Of a stretch of 64,000 nucleotides of DNA, positions 44,147 to 53,585 are shown piece by piece. Under the pieces are notes generated by a model. It did no database searches. It was not told the origin of the DNA and saw only the letters and a list, made by a program, of their open reading frames with translations. Position 1 is the first letter of the stretch. Every line of letters begins with the position of its first letter. The stretch lies in the NCBI RefSeq assembly GCF_002287375.1, contig NZ_NPOA01000003.1, positions 124,001-188,000 of the forward strand, read 5' to 3'. The DNA comes from Virgibacillus profundi (GTDB lineage Bacteria; Bacillota; Bacilli; Bacillales; Amphibacillaceae). The position numbers and the translations under genes are program-made.

Positions 44147-45340
44147 TCATTGACCGGGAATTTCATCCAAATTACTAAGATAATCATATTCAACATAATT
44201 AATCATATTTAATCCTAGGTAGTTTTTAATTGCAAGTGCTGCCCCACCTAGTGCACAAGAGTTTTCACCTAATCTGGAACTGGTTATTTCACGGTAATTA
44301 TTCATTTTCGACTTTAATTTTTCCTGAACTTCTGAAATGAATGGTGTGTTTCCGTTAATAATCATTCCATTTAGGATTACTTTTTCCGGGTTGAAAATAT
44401 TAATAATGTTATTTAAACCGACAGCCAAATAGTCAAGATATTCATCAACAATCTCCTTGTTTTCTTCCTTACCCAGCAATTTTTCGAAGTTATCCGATAA
44501 AGTACCAACAGATAAATTTCCCTTCAGTTTGCTGATTAAGACTTTTTCGGAGGCGTACAATTCCCAACAACCTGTATTCCCACAAGAGCATGCTAATCCT
44601 TTAGGGTCAATGATCATATGACCGATTTCTCCAGCAAATCCCTGGTGTCCCTGGTATATTTTATTTCCATTTATAATTCCCAAACCGATCCCGGAGTATA
44701 ATGTGACACAGAATAAATCTGGAATATGCTCACTGTATACTTGTTCAGCAAAAACACTTAGGTTGGCATTATTGTCAATGTGTACATTGGTTTTAAACGC
44801 TACTTCCAGTCTGTCTTTAATATTAATATTCGACCATTGCTGTTTAGGTGTGAAGATAATCTCCTGATCTTTATTGACGATACCATGGATTCCAATCCCA
44901 ACACCGATAAGTCCTATTGGTTTATAGATTTGATTGAATTTCTCAATCTGGGTAGATATGTTTTGAATTAATTGATTGGTAACATCATCCAATTTATAGT
45001 TTTGAACAGGAAGATTCATTTTATAAAATGGTTTACCCTGTAAATCCGTAAAAAATATTTTAAGAAAATGTTCATCAATATCTATACCAATACTGTAACC
45101 AGCATCTGCATTAATTTCTAACAAGATAGGTTTTCTGCCACGTGTAGTTAGTTCACCTTCACTTTTTTCGTTAACGATATTTTCATTTAAAAAATCTCTG
45201 ACCTGGGCAGATACAGTAGCTTTATTAAGGCCGGTCTTTCTTGCTAAATCACTTCTGGAAAGGGAGACGTTTTTAATGATTTCCTCCAATAAAATTCCTC
45301 GGTTCATTTGTTTGATATAACTAGCATCTCCTGTATTCAA
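44147..45340 (-). CDS. ROK-family repressor 1 (XylR-like)
   Basis: A 397-residue transcription factor. I chose TTG 45340 because GGAGG precedes it and the protein then begins MNTGDASYIKQMNR, parallel to its paralogue. The N-terminal winged HTH (about 10-60) has SRSDLARKTGLNKATVSAQVRDFL. The ROK kinase-like domain has the zinc motif CSCGNTGCWELYAS and GFAGEIGHMII. It is divergent from uxaC and flanks an 8-1-8 palindromic operator, so it probably represses uxaC and itself and is relieved by a sugar acid. Confidence 0.9.
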   Translation of the reverse strand: MNTGDASYIKQMNRGILLEEIIKNVSLSRSDLARKTGLNKATVSAQVRDFLNENIVNEKSEGELTTRGRKPILLEINADAGYSIGIDIDEHFLKIFFTDLQGKPFYKMNLPVQNYKLDDVTNQLIQNISTQIEKFNQIYKPIGLIGVGIGIHGIVNKDQEIIFTPKQQWSNINIKDRLEVAFKTNVHIDNNANLSVFAEQVYSEHIPDLFCVTLYSGIGLGIINGNKIYQGHQGFAGEIGHMIIDPKGLACSCGNTGCWELYASEKVLISKLKGNLSVGTLSDNFEKLLGKEENKEIVDEYLDYLAVGLNNIINIFNPEKVILNGMIINGNTPFISEVQEKLKSKMNNYREITSSRLGENSCALGGAALAIKNYLGLNMINYVEYDYLSNLDEIPGQ

Positions 45341-45382
45341 ATTAAATCCTCCTATAAAAATCAAATAACATATATATTTAGG

Positions 45383-45411
45383 TTGAAATATAAAACGTTT
45401 ACATATATTAT
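45383..45411 (+). promoter_or_regulatory. Sigma-A promoter of uxaC with internal cre-like site
   Basis: TTGAAA, 17-base spacer, TATTAT. The spacer contains AAAACGTTTACA (within 45389-45402), a cre-like sequence for CcpA that differs from consensus only at the first two positions. Confidence 0.6.
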
Positions 45412-45430
45412 ATTAGTATAGACTTAATAG

Positions 45431-45447
45431 TTTGTTTAGTAAACAAA
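45431..45447. promoter_or_regulatory. ROK operator in the ROK1-uxaC intergenic region
   Basis: TTTGTTTAGTAAACAAA is a perfect 8-1-8 palindrome that matches the XylR-type half site (TTTGTTT / AACAAA). It is 20 bases after the uxaC -10 box. Confidence 0.8.
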
Positions 45448-45484
45448 ATAAATAGACCATTAACACAAAGAAAGGAAGATTAGC

Positions 45485-46882
45485 GTGAAAACCTTTATTA
45501 CAGATGACTTTTTATTATATAATGACACTGCTAGGGAACTTTATCATAATACTGCAAAAGATTTACCTATAATCGACTATCACAACCATTTGAACCATGA
45601 GGAAATATTAAAAGATAAAAATTATAGTAACCTGTCCGAGATTTGGCTTGCTGGGGACCATTATAAATGGAGAGCTATGCGAGCGAATGGCATTGACGAA
45701 GCTTATATAACTGGCGACAAAAGTGACTACGAAAAATTCTTGGCATGGAGTAAGACAGTCCCGAACACTTTCGGTAATCCTTTATATCATTGGACGCATT
45801 TGGAACTCTTACGTTATTTTGACATTGATGAAGTTTTAAATGAAGATTCAGCTCCGGCTATTTGGAAGGAAGCGAATGCTAAGTTAGCAACACCGGAACT
45901 ATCTGTAAGATCTTTATTGAAACAAGAAAAAGTTGAATTTGTTGGAACTACAGATGACCCAACGGATGATTTAGCAAGTCATATTAAATTAGCAGAAGAA
46001 GGGTTTGCAAGTAATGTCTCTCCATCTTTTAGACCGGATAAAGGCCTTGGTATTGAAAAAGATGAATTTATTCCATGGGTGAATAAACTAGGGGAAGTAA
46101 CCAATTCAACGATTGAAACTTATAATGGATTCCTGGATAAGTTAGCAAACCGTGTAGACTTTTTTGATAAACATGGCTGCCGAAGCTCTGATCATGGCAT
46201 TAATGTATTGTATTATGAGAAGACCTCAAAGGAAGATGTAGAAGCTATATTCTCCAAACGCTTGAAAGGGGAAGAACTATCAGCAATAGAAGTGGATCAA
46301 TTTAAAACATATACATTACTAACATTAGGTGAGCTGTATGCGGAAAAAGGTTGGGTAATGCAACTTCATATTAGTCCATTACGTAATAATAATACGAAAA
46401 TGTTCAATAAGCTTGGGCCTGATTCCGGCTTCGATTCAATCGGTGATCCACTTATAGCTGATAAACTGGCACGTTTATTGGATTCTTTGGAAGAAATAGA
46501 CAAGCTGCCAAAAACTGTTCTATATAGTTTGAACTCAAAAGATTATCATGTCCTTGCAGCAATGGCGGGAAATTACCAAAACGCAGAAATCCCTGGAAAG
46601 GTTCAGTTTGGAACTGCATGGTGGTTTAATGATACAATTGATGGTATGGAAAACCAAATGAAAATTTTGGCGAATATTGGACTAATTAGTAATTTCATTG
46701 GTATGCTGACAGATTCAAGAAGCTTTCTATCACTGGCACGTCATGATTATTTTAGGAGAATATTGTGTAATCTGTTAGGTACATGGGTAGAAGAAGCTAA
46801 GGTACCAAAGGATATGGCTTTACTTGAAAATTATGTCCGTAATATTTGCTATGAAAATGCAAAGCGTTATTTTTCACTTTAA
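45485..46882 (+). CDS. uxaC: Uronate isomerase
   Basis: A 465-residue amidohydrolase-fold enzyme that isomerises D-glucuronate to D-fructuronate (and galacturonate to tagaturonate). The GTG start follows AAGGAAG. Metal ligands are H33 and H35 in IIDYHNHLNH; further family segments are HWTHLELLRYF, QLHISPLRNNN and GMLTDSRSFLSLARHDYF. It is the first gene behind the ROK operator and is followed 33 bases later by gnd. No uxuA, uxuB of classical type, kdgK or kdgA follows it in this window. Confidence 0.94.
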   Translation: MKTFITDDFLLYNDTARELYHNTAKDLPIIDYHNHLNHEEILKDKNYSNLSEIWLAGDHYKWRAMRANGIDEAYITGDKSDYEKFLAWSKTVPNTFGNPLYHWTHLELLRYFDIDEVLNEDSAPAIWKEANAKLATPELSVRSLLKQEKVEFVGTTDDPTDDLASHIKLAEEGFASNVSPSFRPDKGLGIEKDEFIPWVNKLGEVTNSTIETYNGFLDKLANRVDFFDKHGCRSSDHGINVLYYEKTSKEDVEAIFSKRLKGEELSAIEVDQFKTYTLLTLGELYAEKGWVMQLHISPLRNNNTKMFNKLGPDSGFDSIGDPLIADKLARLLDSLEEIDKLPKTVLYSLNSKDYHVLAAMAGNYQNAEIPGKVQFGTAWWFNDTIDGMENQMKILANIGLISNFIGMLTDSRSFLSLARHDYFRRILCNLLGTWVEEAKVPKDMALLENYVRNICYENAKRYFSL

Positions 46883-46915
46883 ATAAAAACTCTTAGATGT
46901 AGAAAGGAAATGGGT

Positions 46916-48325
46916 ATGTCAAAACAGCAAATTGGAGTTATTGGTTTAGCAGTAATGGGAAAAAATCTGGCTTTAAATATTGAAAGTAGAGGGTACTCTG
47001 TTGCAGTGTATAATCGTTCACCGGAAAAAACAGATGCTTTTCTTGAAGATGAAGCAAAAGGCAAGGATTTTGTTGGAGCAAAATCAATCGAAGCGTTTGT
47101 TAATGCTTTGGAAAAACCACGTAAAATTTTATTGATGGTTAAAGCTGGACCGGCAACAGACGCAACAATTGAATCATTGCAGCCTTTTCTTGAAAAAGGT
47201 GATATTCTGATCGATGGTGGAAATACTTTATTTGAGGATACGATTCGTCGAAATAAGAAACTGGATGAAACTGGAGTCCACTTTATTGGTACGGGCGTTT
47301 CCGGTGGGGAAGAAGGCGCCCTTAACGGTCCGTCAATGATGCCTGGTGGACAAAAAGAAGCCTATGAACTTGTAGCCCCAATTTTTGAAGCTATTTCTGC
47401 AAAAGTAGATGGAGATCCTTGTGTAACATACATCGGGCCAAATGGTGCCGGACATTTTGTAAAGATGGTACACAATGGTATCGAATATGGAGACATGCAG
47501 TTAATTGCTGAAGCTTATTACATTTTGAAACATGTACTTGGTATGGACACACAGGAACTGCATGAAGTGTTTACAGAATGGAATAAAGGCGAATTGGATA
47601 GTTATTTGATTGAAATTACTGCTGATATTTTCACGAAAAAAGATGATGAAACAGGCAAACCTATTGTAGATGTGATTATGGACAAGGCTGGGCAAAAAGG
47701 AACAGGAAAATGGACAAGTAAAAATGCATTGGATTTAGGTGTTCCACTTCCATTAATTACAGAGTCTGTATTTGCTCGTTTTATTTCTTCTCTAAAGGAA
47801 GAGCGTGTAGAAGCAAGCAAAGTGCTAAACGGTCCGGAAGCACAGAAATATGATGGTAATAAAGAAGAATTGATTGAAGCAGTAAGAAAAGCATTGTACA
47901 TGAGTAAAATTGTTTCCTATGCGCAAGGCTTTGCACAAATGCGTGCAGCATCCGAGGAAAATGAATGGGATTTACAATATGGAGAAATTGCAATGATCTG
48001 GCGTGGGGGATGTATTATCCGCGCTAACTTCCTGCAAAAGATTAAAGATGCCTATGATCAAAAATCGGAATTAGCTAACTTAATGCTGGATCCTTATTTC
48101 AAAGAAATTGTAGAAGGATATCAATCAGCATTACGTGAAGTGGTTTCCGTTGCAATTAAAAATGGTATTGCTGTACCAACTTTCGCAAGTGCAATTGCTT
48201 ATTATGACAGCTATCGTTCGGAAGATCTTCCAGCTAATCTGATTCAGGCGCAACGTGATTACTTTGGGGCACACACCTATGAACGTAAAGACAAAGAGGG
48301 CGTATTCCATACGAACTGGTTCTAG
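46916..48325 (+). CDS. gnd: 6-phosphogluconate dehydrogenase, decarboxylating
   Basis: A 469-residue NAD(P) enzyme converting 6-phosphogluconate to ribulose-5-phosphate and CO2. The start ATG 46916 has AAAGGAA 8 bases upstream, while ATG 46910 is too close. Motifs are [17 protein letters not shown] (cofactor), NRSPEKT (NADP type), [21 protein letters not shown] and [13 protein letters not shown] with the catalytic Lys, ending in [18 protein letters not shown]. It is downstream of uxaC in the same unit, which is unusual and suggests that uronate carbon enters the pentose phosphate pathway here. Confidence 0.94.
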   Translation: MSKQQIGVIGLAVMGKNLALNIESRGYSVAVYNRSPEKTDAFLEDEAKGKDFVGAKSIEAFVNALEKPRKILLMVKAGPATDATIESLQPFLEKGDILIDGGNTLFEDTIRRNKKLDETGVHFIGTGVSGGEEGALNGPSMMPGGQKEAYELVAPIFEAISAKVDGDPCVTYIGPNGAGHFVKMVHNGIEYGDMQLIAEAYYILKHVLGMDTQELHEVFTEWNKGELDSYLIEITADIFTKKDDETGKPIVDVIMDKAGQKGTGKWTSKNALDLGVPLPLITESVFARFISSLKEERVEASKVLNGPEAQKYDGNKEELIEAVRKALYMSKIVSYAQGFAQMRAASEENEWDLQYGEIAMIWRGGCIIRANFLQKIKDAYDQKSELANLMLDPYFKEIVEGYQSALREVVSVAIKNGIAVPTFASAIAYYDSYRSEDLPANLIQAQRDYFGAHTYERKDKEGVFHTNWF

Positions 48326-48350
48326 GTTTCAAGTATGACTAGAATTAAAA

Positions 48351-48389
48351 AAAGAACTCCCATTTTCCTTGTGGCGGGAGTTCTTTTTT
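48351..48389. terminator. Terminator between gnd and ROK2
   Basis: AAAGAACTCCC and GGGAGTTCTTT, with T-runs on both strands, between convergent genes. Confidence 0.9.
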
Positions 48390-48467
48390 ATACTGATAGG
48401 TTTGGTATCGCTGATAAGATACAATTTATATAATAAAAAGAGCCTGGCAATAAGCTAAGCATTCTAA

Positions 48468-49667
48468 TCAGCTTAATACTTTCACATCATTTTTAGTAAT
48501 GCCATCTTCATCTATTTTTAAAATCAATTCGGGAACTTCCAGAAATCGTTGAATTGCAAGTGCACAGGCACCCATGACACAGGATTCGCTTCCAAGATCT
48601 GATAGTGTAATTTCCCTGTATTGACTTACTGATGACTTTAAGTTGCTTTTAATTTCTTCAATAGCATTAGGATACATTCGTAGTATGTCACTATTTATTA
48701 CCAGGTTCTCTGGATTATACAAATTAATAATGTTATTTAATCCGATTGCCAGGTATTCGATATATTGTTTTAAATAAGCACAAGTCACAGTGTCTTGTTC
48801 ATCTATTAAAGTTTTCAGGTCATCGAAGTTCAGGTCTGGCATATTCAGCTGTTTTGATAATTGTTCAAATAACGACGGCTCAGAAGCATAGCGTTCCCAG
48901 CAACCATTATTGCCGCATTTGCAAGCTTTGCCATCTGGAGAAATAATCATGTGACCCATCTCTCCGGCATAGCCGTGGTAGCCTTTGTGAATTTCGCCGT
49001 CAATCATAATACCTGCACCAATCCCGGAGCTTAAGATAATGTTTAATAAATTATCACTATTATGATACTTAAATACTCTTTCCGCATAGGAAGACAGGTT
49101 AGCATTATTTTCGATTGCAATATTGATATTTAATTCTTTTTGCAAATCCGCTTTTAAATTTTTATGATGCCACTGATATTTAGGTACGAATAAAATACTT
49201 TCATCTTTATTAACTGTTCCATGAATACCGATAACGACATTTACAAGGCCATAACGGCTGTTTGAACATTGGGCATTATATTTCTGAATTTCCTTAATCA
49301 GCATTTGAACGATAACATCATAATCATGATTTTCCAGTTTAATCGTATCACTTTGAACAGATTCACCCTGTAAATTGGATAATGTATATTGGACATGGTG
49401 GTAATCAAAATCTATTCCTAATACATATCCTGCTTTACTATTTAAGGTAAGCATGATTGGTTTTCTGCCAACGGAATTATGTTCATGCTGGGTTTCATAG
49501 ATCAATTCTTCTTCTAATAGATTTGCAACCTGAACGGAAATAGTTGCTTTATTTAATCCAGTAATTTTTGATAAATCAGCACGTGAAATCAGACCATGTT
49601 CAATAATCTTTTGCAGGAGTAAGCTTCTATTTATTTTTTTTATGTAAGCACCGTCACCTGTAACCAT
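48468..49667 (-). CDS. ROK-family repressor 2 (XylR-like)
   Basis: A 399-residue paralogue of ROK1 in the same locus. The HTH region is SRADLSKITGLNKATISVQVANLL, almost identical to ROK1 over the recognition helix. The zinc motif is CKCGNNGCWERYAS, and the sugar-binding region has GYAGEMGHMII. The start is ATG behind GGGGG. It is divergent from larC1, with an operator between them, so it probably autoregulates. The two proteins may bind the same operators but answer to different sugar acids. Confidence 0.9.
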   Translation of the reverse strand: MVTGDGAYIKKINRSLLLQKIIEHGLISRADLSKITGLNKATISVQVANLLEEELIYETQHEHNSVGRKPIMLTLNSKAGYVLGIDFDYHHVQYTLSNLQGESVQSDTIKLENHDYDVIVQMLIKEIQKYNAQCSNSRYGLVNVVIGIHGTVNKDESILFVPKYQWHHKNLKADLQKELNINIAIENNANLSSYAERVFKYHNSDNLLNIILSSGIGAGIMIDGEIHKGYHGYAGEMGHMIISPDGKACKCGNNGCWERYASEPSLFEQLSKQLNMPDLNFDDLKTLIDEQDTVTCAYLKQYIEYLAIGLNNIINLYNPENLVINSDILRMYPNAIEEIKSNLKSSVSQYREITLSDLGSESCVMGACALAIQRFLEVPELILKIDEDGITKNDVKVLS

Positions 49668-49704
49668 GTAAATCCCCCTTTAATCTAATGGAATGCTTAA
49701 ATAA

Positions 49705-49721
49705 TTTGTTAACAGAACAAA
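49705..49721. promoter_or_regulatory. ROK operator in the ROK2-larC1 intergenic region
   Basis: TTTGTTAACAGAACAAA has the same 17-base frame TTTGTT-n5-AACAAA as the other three, with a less symmetric centre. It lies 38 bases from the ROK2 start. Confidence 0.65.
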
Positions 49722-49760
49722 CTAAACAAAAAGTCTAAAAAGTAGATCCAGTTGAAATAC

Positions 49761-49774
49761 TGAAAGTGTTTTCA
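49761..49774. promoter_or_regulatory. cre-like site
   Basis: TGAAAGTGTTTTCA differs from the CcpA site TGAAAGCGTTTTCA by one base. It lies between ROK2 and larC1. Confidence 0.55.
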
Positions 49775-49866
49775 TTATTAATTAAATGAAAGATCCAAGG
49801 AACTGGCAGATTTAGAAATTACATTCCATATATAATTACATTATAGCAAAAAAAGGAGCTGATGAA

Positions 49867-50670
49867 ATGAAAATTCTATATTTTGATTGTTTTTCAGGAA
49901 TTAGCGGGGATATGGTTATAGGTGCTTTAATCGATGCAGGTGGTGATCCTGCTCATTTGGAAGAAGAATTAAAAAAGTTACATATGGATGATGAGTATAA
50001 ATTAGAATGGTACAAAGTTGTGAAAAATGGAATCACAAGTACAAAGTTTAATGTTTTATTAACGAATGAAGAACAGCAACACCATACTCATGCGCACGAT
50101 CATCACACACATGACCATCATTCACATGATCATACCCATAGTCACCATCATCATGGACATGACCACCGTTCTTACCAAGATATTGTGAGGCTTATTGAAT
50201 CTTCTGATCTTAGTGATGTTGTGAAAAAAAACGCATTAAATATCTTTAAGAAAATTGGTGAAGCAGAAGGCAAAATTCATGGAGTTCCTTTGGATGACGT
50301 TCATTTTCATGAGGTGGGGGCAGTTGATTCGATTATAGACATAATAGGTGCTGCAATACTAATAGATCAGTTGGAAATTGAAATGATCAAATCATCGCCT
50401 ATTCCGGTAGGTGGAGGAAAAATTCATATTGACCACGGTGTTTACCCAGTGCCGGCACCTGCCACGCTGGATATTTTAAAAGGTGTTCCTATTGCAGAGA
50501 GTGAGTTAAAAGCAGAATTAACTACACCAACAGGAGCTGCTATAGCGGCAGTACTTGCTGAAGAATTTAGTTCATTGCCTGCTATGAAAGTAACCGCTGT
50601 CGGTTATGGTGCTGGAACGAAGACATTCAAGGATCACCCTAATGTTCTGCGTGTAATTATTGGTGAATGA
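49867..50670 (+). CDS. larC1: Nickel insertion protein LarC, N-terminal part (LarC1)
   Basis: A 267-residue protein corresponding to the first part of LarC, the CTP-dependent nickel insertase of NPN synthesis. MKILYFDCFSGISGDMVIGALIDAG is the family N-terminus, DVHFHEVGAVDSIIDIIGAA the core motif. Residues 72-100 contain 18 histidines, a probable nickel-storage loop. The frame ends cleanly at VIIGE with a stop. The C-terminal part is not downstream: it is a separate gene 11 kb away (61562). In Lactiplantibacillus the two parts are joined by programmed frameshifting. Confidence 0.92.
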   Translation: MKILYFDCFSGISGDMVIGALIDAGGDPAHLEEELKKLHMDDEYKLEWYKVVKNGITSTKFNVLLTNEEQQHHTHAHDHHTHDHHSHDHTHSHHHHGHDHRSYQDIVRLIESSDLSDVVKKNALNIFKKIGEAEGKIHGVPLDDVHFHEVGAVDSIIDIIGAAILIDQLEIEMIKSSPIPVGGGKIHIDHGVYPVPAPATLDILKGVPIAESELKAELTTPTGAAIAAVLAEEFSSLPAMKVTAVGYGAGTKTFKDHPNVLRVIIGE

Positions 50671-50694
50671 TTTTTACAGGAAAGGAAGAAAAGT

Positions 50695-51105
50695 ATGAAA
50701 ATTGCTTTGATAGCTCATGATCTCAAGAAAGATGATATGGTTCGGTTTGCCCAGGCTTATAAATATAGCCTAAAAAAACACGAACTCTATGCTACAGGAA
50801 CGACTGGTCTGAGAATAGCTGAAAATACCGGTTTATCACTTTATCGATTTCAATCAGGTCCACTTGGTGGAGATCAGCAAATCGGTGCTTTGATTGCTGA
50901 GAATAAAATGGATATGATTATTTTTTTCCGTGATCCATTAACTGCACAGCCACATGAACCGGACATCTCGGCATTGATGCGTCTTTGTGATGTTTATTCT
51001 ATACCTTTGGCAACAAATATGGGTTCAGCAGAAATTTTTATACATGCACTGGAACGTGGGGATTTGAAGTGGCGTGATATTATTCATGATCTTGAAAAGG
51101 AATAA
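50695..51105 (+). CDS. mgsA: Methylglyoxal synthase
   Basis: A 136-residue enzyme that dephosphorylates dihydroxyacetone phosphate to methylglyoxal. It has [16 protein letters not shown], the phosphate loop [19 protein letters not shown] with the catalytic Asp, [15 protein letters not shown] and ATNMGSAE. It follows larC1 by 24 bases in the same orientation. In B. subtilis mgsA is in the dapB operon, so this context is unusual. It may relieve phosphate-triose build-up during rapid sugar-acid use or link to lactate through methylglyoxal. Confidence 0.94.
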   Translation: MKIALIAHDLKKDDMVRFAQAYKYSLKKHELYATGTTGLRIAENTGLSLYRFQSGPLGGDQQIGALIAENKMDMIIFFRDPLTAQPHEPDISALMRLCDVYSIPLATNMGSAEIFIHALERGDLKWRDIIHDLEKE

Positions 51106-51156
51106 AACATGTTAAATTAATCCTAACTATGCTATTATAATCCTTTTTAATCTAGA

Positions 51157-51270
51157 TGTAAGCGTTTATAATTTTATATGCAAGCACTTACATTAGAAAG
51201 TAGGGAAGCTGCTTACTAAAATATCATCTATGAGTAAGGCAAAAGGAATATGGAATTGAAAGCGTTCCCC
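51157..51270. promoter_or_regulatory. Three cre-like sites before the oxidoreductase operon
   Basis: TGTAAGCGTTTATA (51157-51170), TGCAAGCACTTACA (51179-51192) and TGAAAGCGTTCCCC (51257-51270) each differ by one or two positions from the CcpA consensus. The first two also form a large inverted repeat ending ATGTAAG/CTTACAT, which could bind a dedicated regulator. Confidence 0.5.
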
Positions 51271-51352
51271 ATTTCAGTCAGTATTTCGGAATGCAACAGT
51301 ATGGAAATTTCGCCTTACAAGGCAAAAATATATGTAGTGAGGAGAATTGATT

Positions 51353-52501
51353 ATGAAAAAGGTTAGATTAGGTATTGTAGGCTTAGGTGCACAAGGTGGC
51401 GCTTATGCAGAATTCATCAAAGAGGGAAGAGTAAATAATATGGAGGTCGGAGCAATTTGCGACGTTGATCCAGAGAAGAAAGCAGTTGCAGAAGAAAAGT
51501 ATCCGGATGTTCCATTTTATGATAATTATATTGAAATGATGGAAAGTGGAAATGTGGATGCAATTGTTACATGTGTCCCACATTATCTACACCCAGAGAT
51601 GGGCATTGAAGCATTAAAGAGAGACATTCATGCGTTAGTAGAAAAGCCTGCCGGTGTTTATACGAAACAGGTTAAAGAACTAAATAAATTTGCAGCAACC
51701 AAGCCTGAAGTAACGTTTGGAATTATGTTCAATCAAAGAACCAATGAACTTTATCAAAAGGTAAAAGAAATTATTGATAATGGTGAAATTGGTGAAATTC
51801 GTCGTACAAATTGGATTATTACAACATGGTGGAGACCACAGGGCTACTATGACCAAAGTGCATGGAGAGCAACATGGGAAGGTGAAGGTGGCGGTGTACT
51901 TGTTAACCAGGCACCACATCAGCTTGACCTGCTTCAATGGATTGCAGGAATGCCGAAAAAGGTTTATTCCAATGTGAAATATGGTTATCAAAGAGATATT
52001 GCAGTAGAAGATGAAGTTACGGCAATGTTTGATTATGGCAATGGTGCTACTGGAGTATTCATTACCGCTACACATGACGTGATGGGAACTGACAGATTCG
52101 AAATTCTAGGTGACAATGGAAAAATTGTGGTTGATGATAGTAAAACTGTTACGATAAAACGCCTGAAAAAACCTGAATCTGAAATGAGTGCAACAATGAG
52201 TATGCAGGATGTAATGGAGATCTTTATGGGCAAAGGTCCTGGAGAAATGTATGATGAGGAAGTTATTGAATTTGAAAGTGTATGGGGCGCACAGCATACA
52301 GCTGTAATGGAAAACTTTGCAGCTAATGTATTGGATGGAACGCCATTACTTGCACCAGGCAGTGATGGTATTAATGGTGTAGCACTTGCAAATGCCATCC
52401 ATTTATCAAGCTGGTTAGGCAAAGAGGTAGAACTTCCACTTGATGAAGATTTATATTTGGCAGAGTTAAATAAAAAAATCAAAGAAGAAAAATCTGAATA
52501 A
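51353..52501 (+). CDS. Gfo/Idh/MocA oxidoreductase A
   Basis: A 382-residue NAD(P)-dependent dehydrogenase. The Rossmann motif is LGIVGLGAQGGAYA, the catalytic Lys lies in LVEKPAGVYT near 97, and the substrate domain has WWRPQGYYDQSAWRATW and GGGVLVNQAPHQLDLLQWIAG with the conserved His/Asp pair. ATG 51353 follows GGAG by 8 bases. It is most like dehydrogenases acting on C3 of glycosides or on sugar acids. It is first of four related genes; a hairpin separates it from the next one. Confidence 0.88.
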   Translation: MKKVRLGIVGLGAQGGAYAEFIKEGRVNNMEVGAICDVDPEKKAVAEEKYPDVPFYDNYIEMMESGNVDAIVTCVPHYLHPEMGIEALKRDIHALVEKPAGVYTKQVKELNKFAATKPEVTFGIMFNQRTNELYQKVKEIIDNGEIGEIRRTNWIITTWWRPQGYYDQSAWRATWEGEGGGVLVNQAPHQLDLLQWIAGMPKKVYSNVKYGYQRDIAVEDEVTAMFDYGNGATGVFITATHDVMGTDRFEILGDNGKIVVDDSKTVTIKRLKKPESEMSATMSMQDVMEIFMGKGPGEMYDEEVIEFESVWGAQHTAVMENFAANVLDGTPLLAPGSDGINGVALANAIHLSSWLGKEVELPLDEDLYLAELNKKIKEEKSE

Positions 52502-52508
52502 ACAGATC

Positions 52509-52545
52509 AAGCTAACCCAGTTCATTTGAAATGGGTTAGCTTTTA
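52509..52545 (+). terminator. Terminator or processing hairpin between oxidoreductases A and B
   Basis: AAGCTAACCCA and TGGGTTAGCTT form an 11-bp stem followed by TTAG, a weak T-run, so partial read-through is likely. Confidence 0.65.
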
Positions 52546-52574
52546 GAACATCCATTTTAAGGGAGGTTGGACCA

Positions 52575-53585
52575 ATGTTAAAAATTGCGGTTATCGGCCT
52601 TGGTGATATATCGAAAATTCATATCCCGGTCATTCAGGATAATCCAAATGCAGAGCTAGTTGCAGTTTGTGATATTGATGAAACATTAAAGGATACCGTG
52701 TCTGATGCAACTTTTTATACTGATTATCTTGAAATGCTGGAAAAAGAAGCATTGGATTGTGTTCATATTTGCCTGCCACACTATCTTCATTACGCTGCGA
52801 CCAAAGCTTGTGTTGAAAGAGGAGTGCACGTATTTCTGGAGAAACCATTGGCCAGAAGCGCGGAAGAAGGTATGTTTTTAGTTGATTTGGAAGAAACGTA
52901 TAAAGACATTAAAATATGCGTTTCATTTCAAAACCGCCTAAATGAAACCTTTGAAAAGTTGCTGGAAGTTGTTGAAAGTGGAGAATATGGTAAGGTCACC
53001 GGCTTAAAAGGACTGGTTACATGGTTCAGACCAAAATCCTATTATGATGAAAAGCCATGGCGAGGAACGATGAAACAGGCCGGTGGTGGTGTTGTGATCA
53101 ACCAAGCAATCCACACCCTGGATCAAATGCAGTTGATCGGTGGGGAAATTAATACTATTAGAGGATCGATTGATAATCTATTTGACTATGGTTATGAAGT
53201 AGAGGATACTGCTACAGCAAATATTCAGTTTCAAAATGGTGCAACTGGTTTATTTTTTGCAACGGTAACAAATGCAACAAACTCATCTGTAGAATTTCAG
53301 GTTATCCTGGAAAAAGGCAAATTAACCATAAAAGATAGTATTTTGACGAAAACAAATGATAAAGGTGAGAAGGAAAGAGTTATTGAAGATGCAAAGCTTC
53401 CCGGAGCAAAATTCTATTACGGGGCAAGCCACTCTAAACTAATCAATCATTTTTATACATGTATCGAAAATAATAGCCAGGATTATATCCATACAAGGGA
53501 TGCGCAAAAATCTATGGAAATTATCAGTGCAATTCGTAGATCTTCTGAAATAAAAAAAGAAATCAAAATGGAGGTATATCAATGA
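52575..53585 (+). CDS. Gfo/Idh/MocA oxidoreductase B
   Basis: 336 residues, a paralogue of A with LKIAVIGLGDISKIHIPV, catalytic Lys in FLEKPLARS, WFRPKSYYDEKPWRGTM and GGGVVINQAIHTLDQMQLIGG. Ribosome site AAGGGAGG. Its stop overlaps the start of the TIM-barrel gene by four bases (ATGA), so the two are translationally coupled. The substrate is unknown, but the WxRPxxYYD motif shared with A suggests chemically similar ones. Confidence 0.88.
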   Translation: MLKIAVIGLGDISKIHIPVIQDNPNAELVAVCDIDETLKDTVSDATFYTDYLEMLEKEALDCVHICLPHYLHYAATKACVERGVHVFLEKPLARSAEEGMFLVDLEETYKDIKICVSFQNRLNETFEKLLEVVESGEYGKVTGLKGLVTWFRPKSYYDEKPWRGTMKQAGGGVVINQAIHTLDQMQLIGGEINTIRGSIDNLFDYGYEVEDTATANIQFQNGATGLFFATVTNATNSSVEFQVILEKGKLTIKDSILTKTNDKGEKERVIEDAKLPGAKFYYGASHSKLINHFYTCIENNSQDYIHTRDAQKSMEIISAIRRSSEIKKEIKMEVYQ

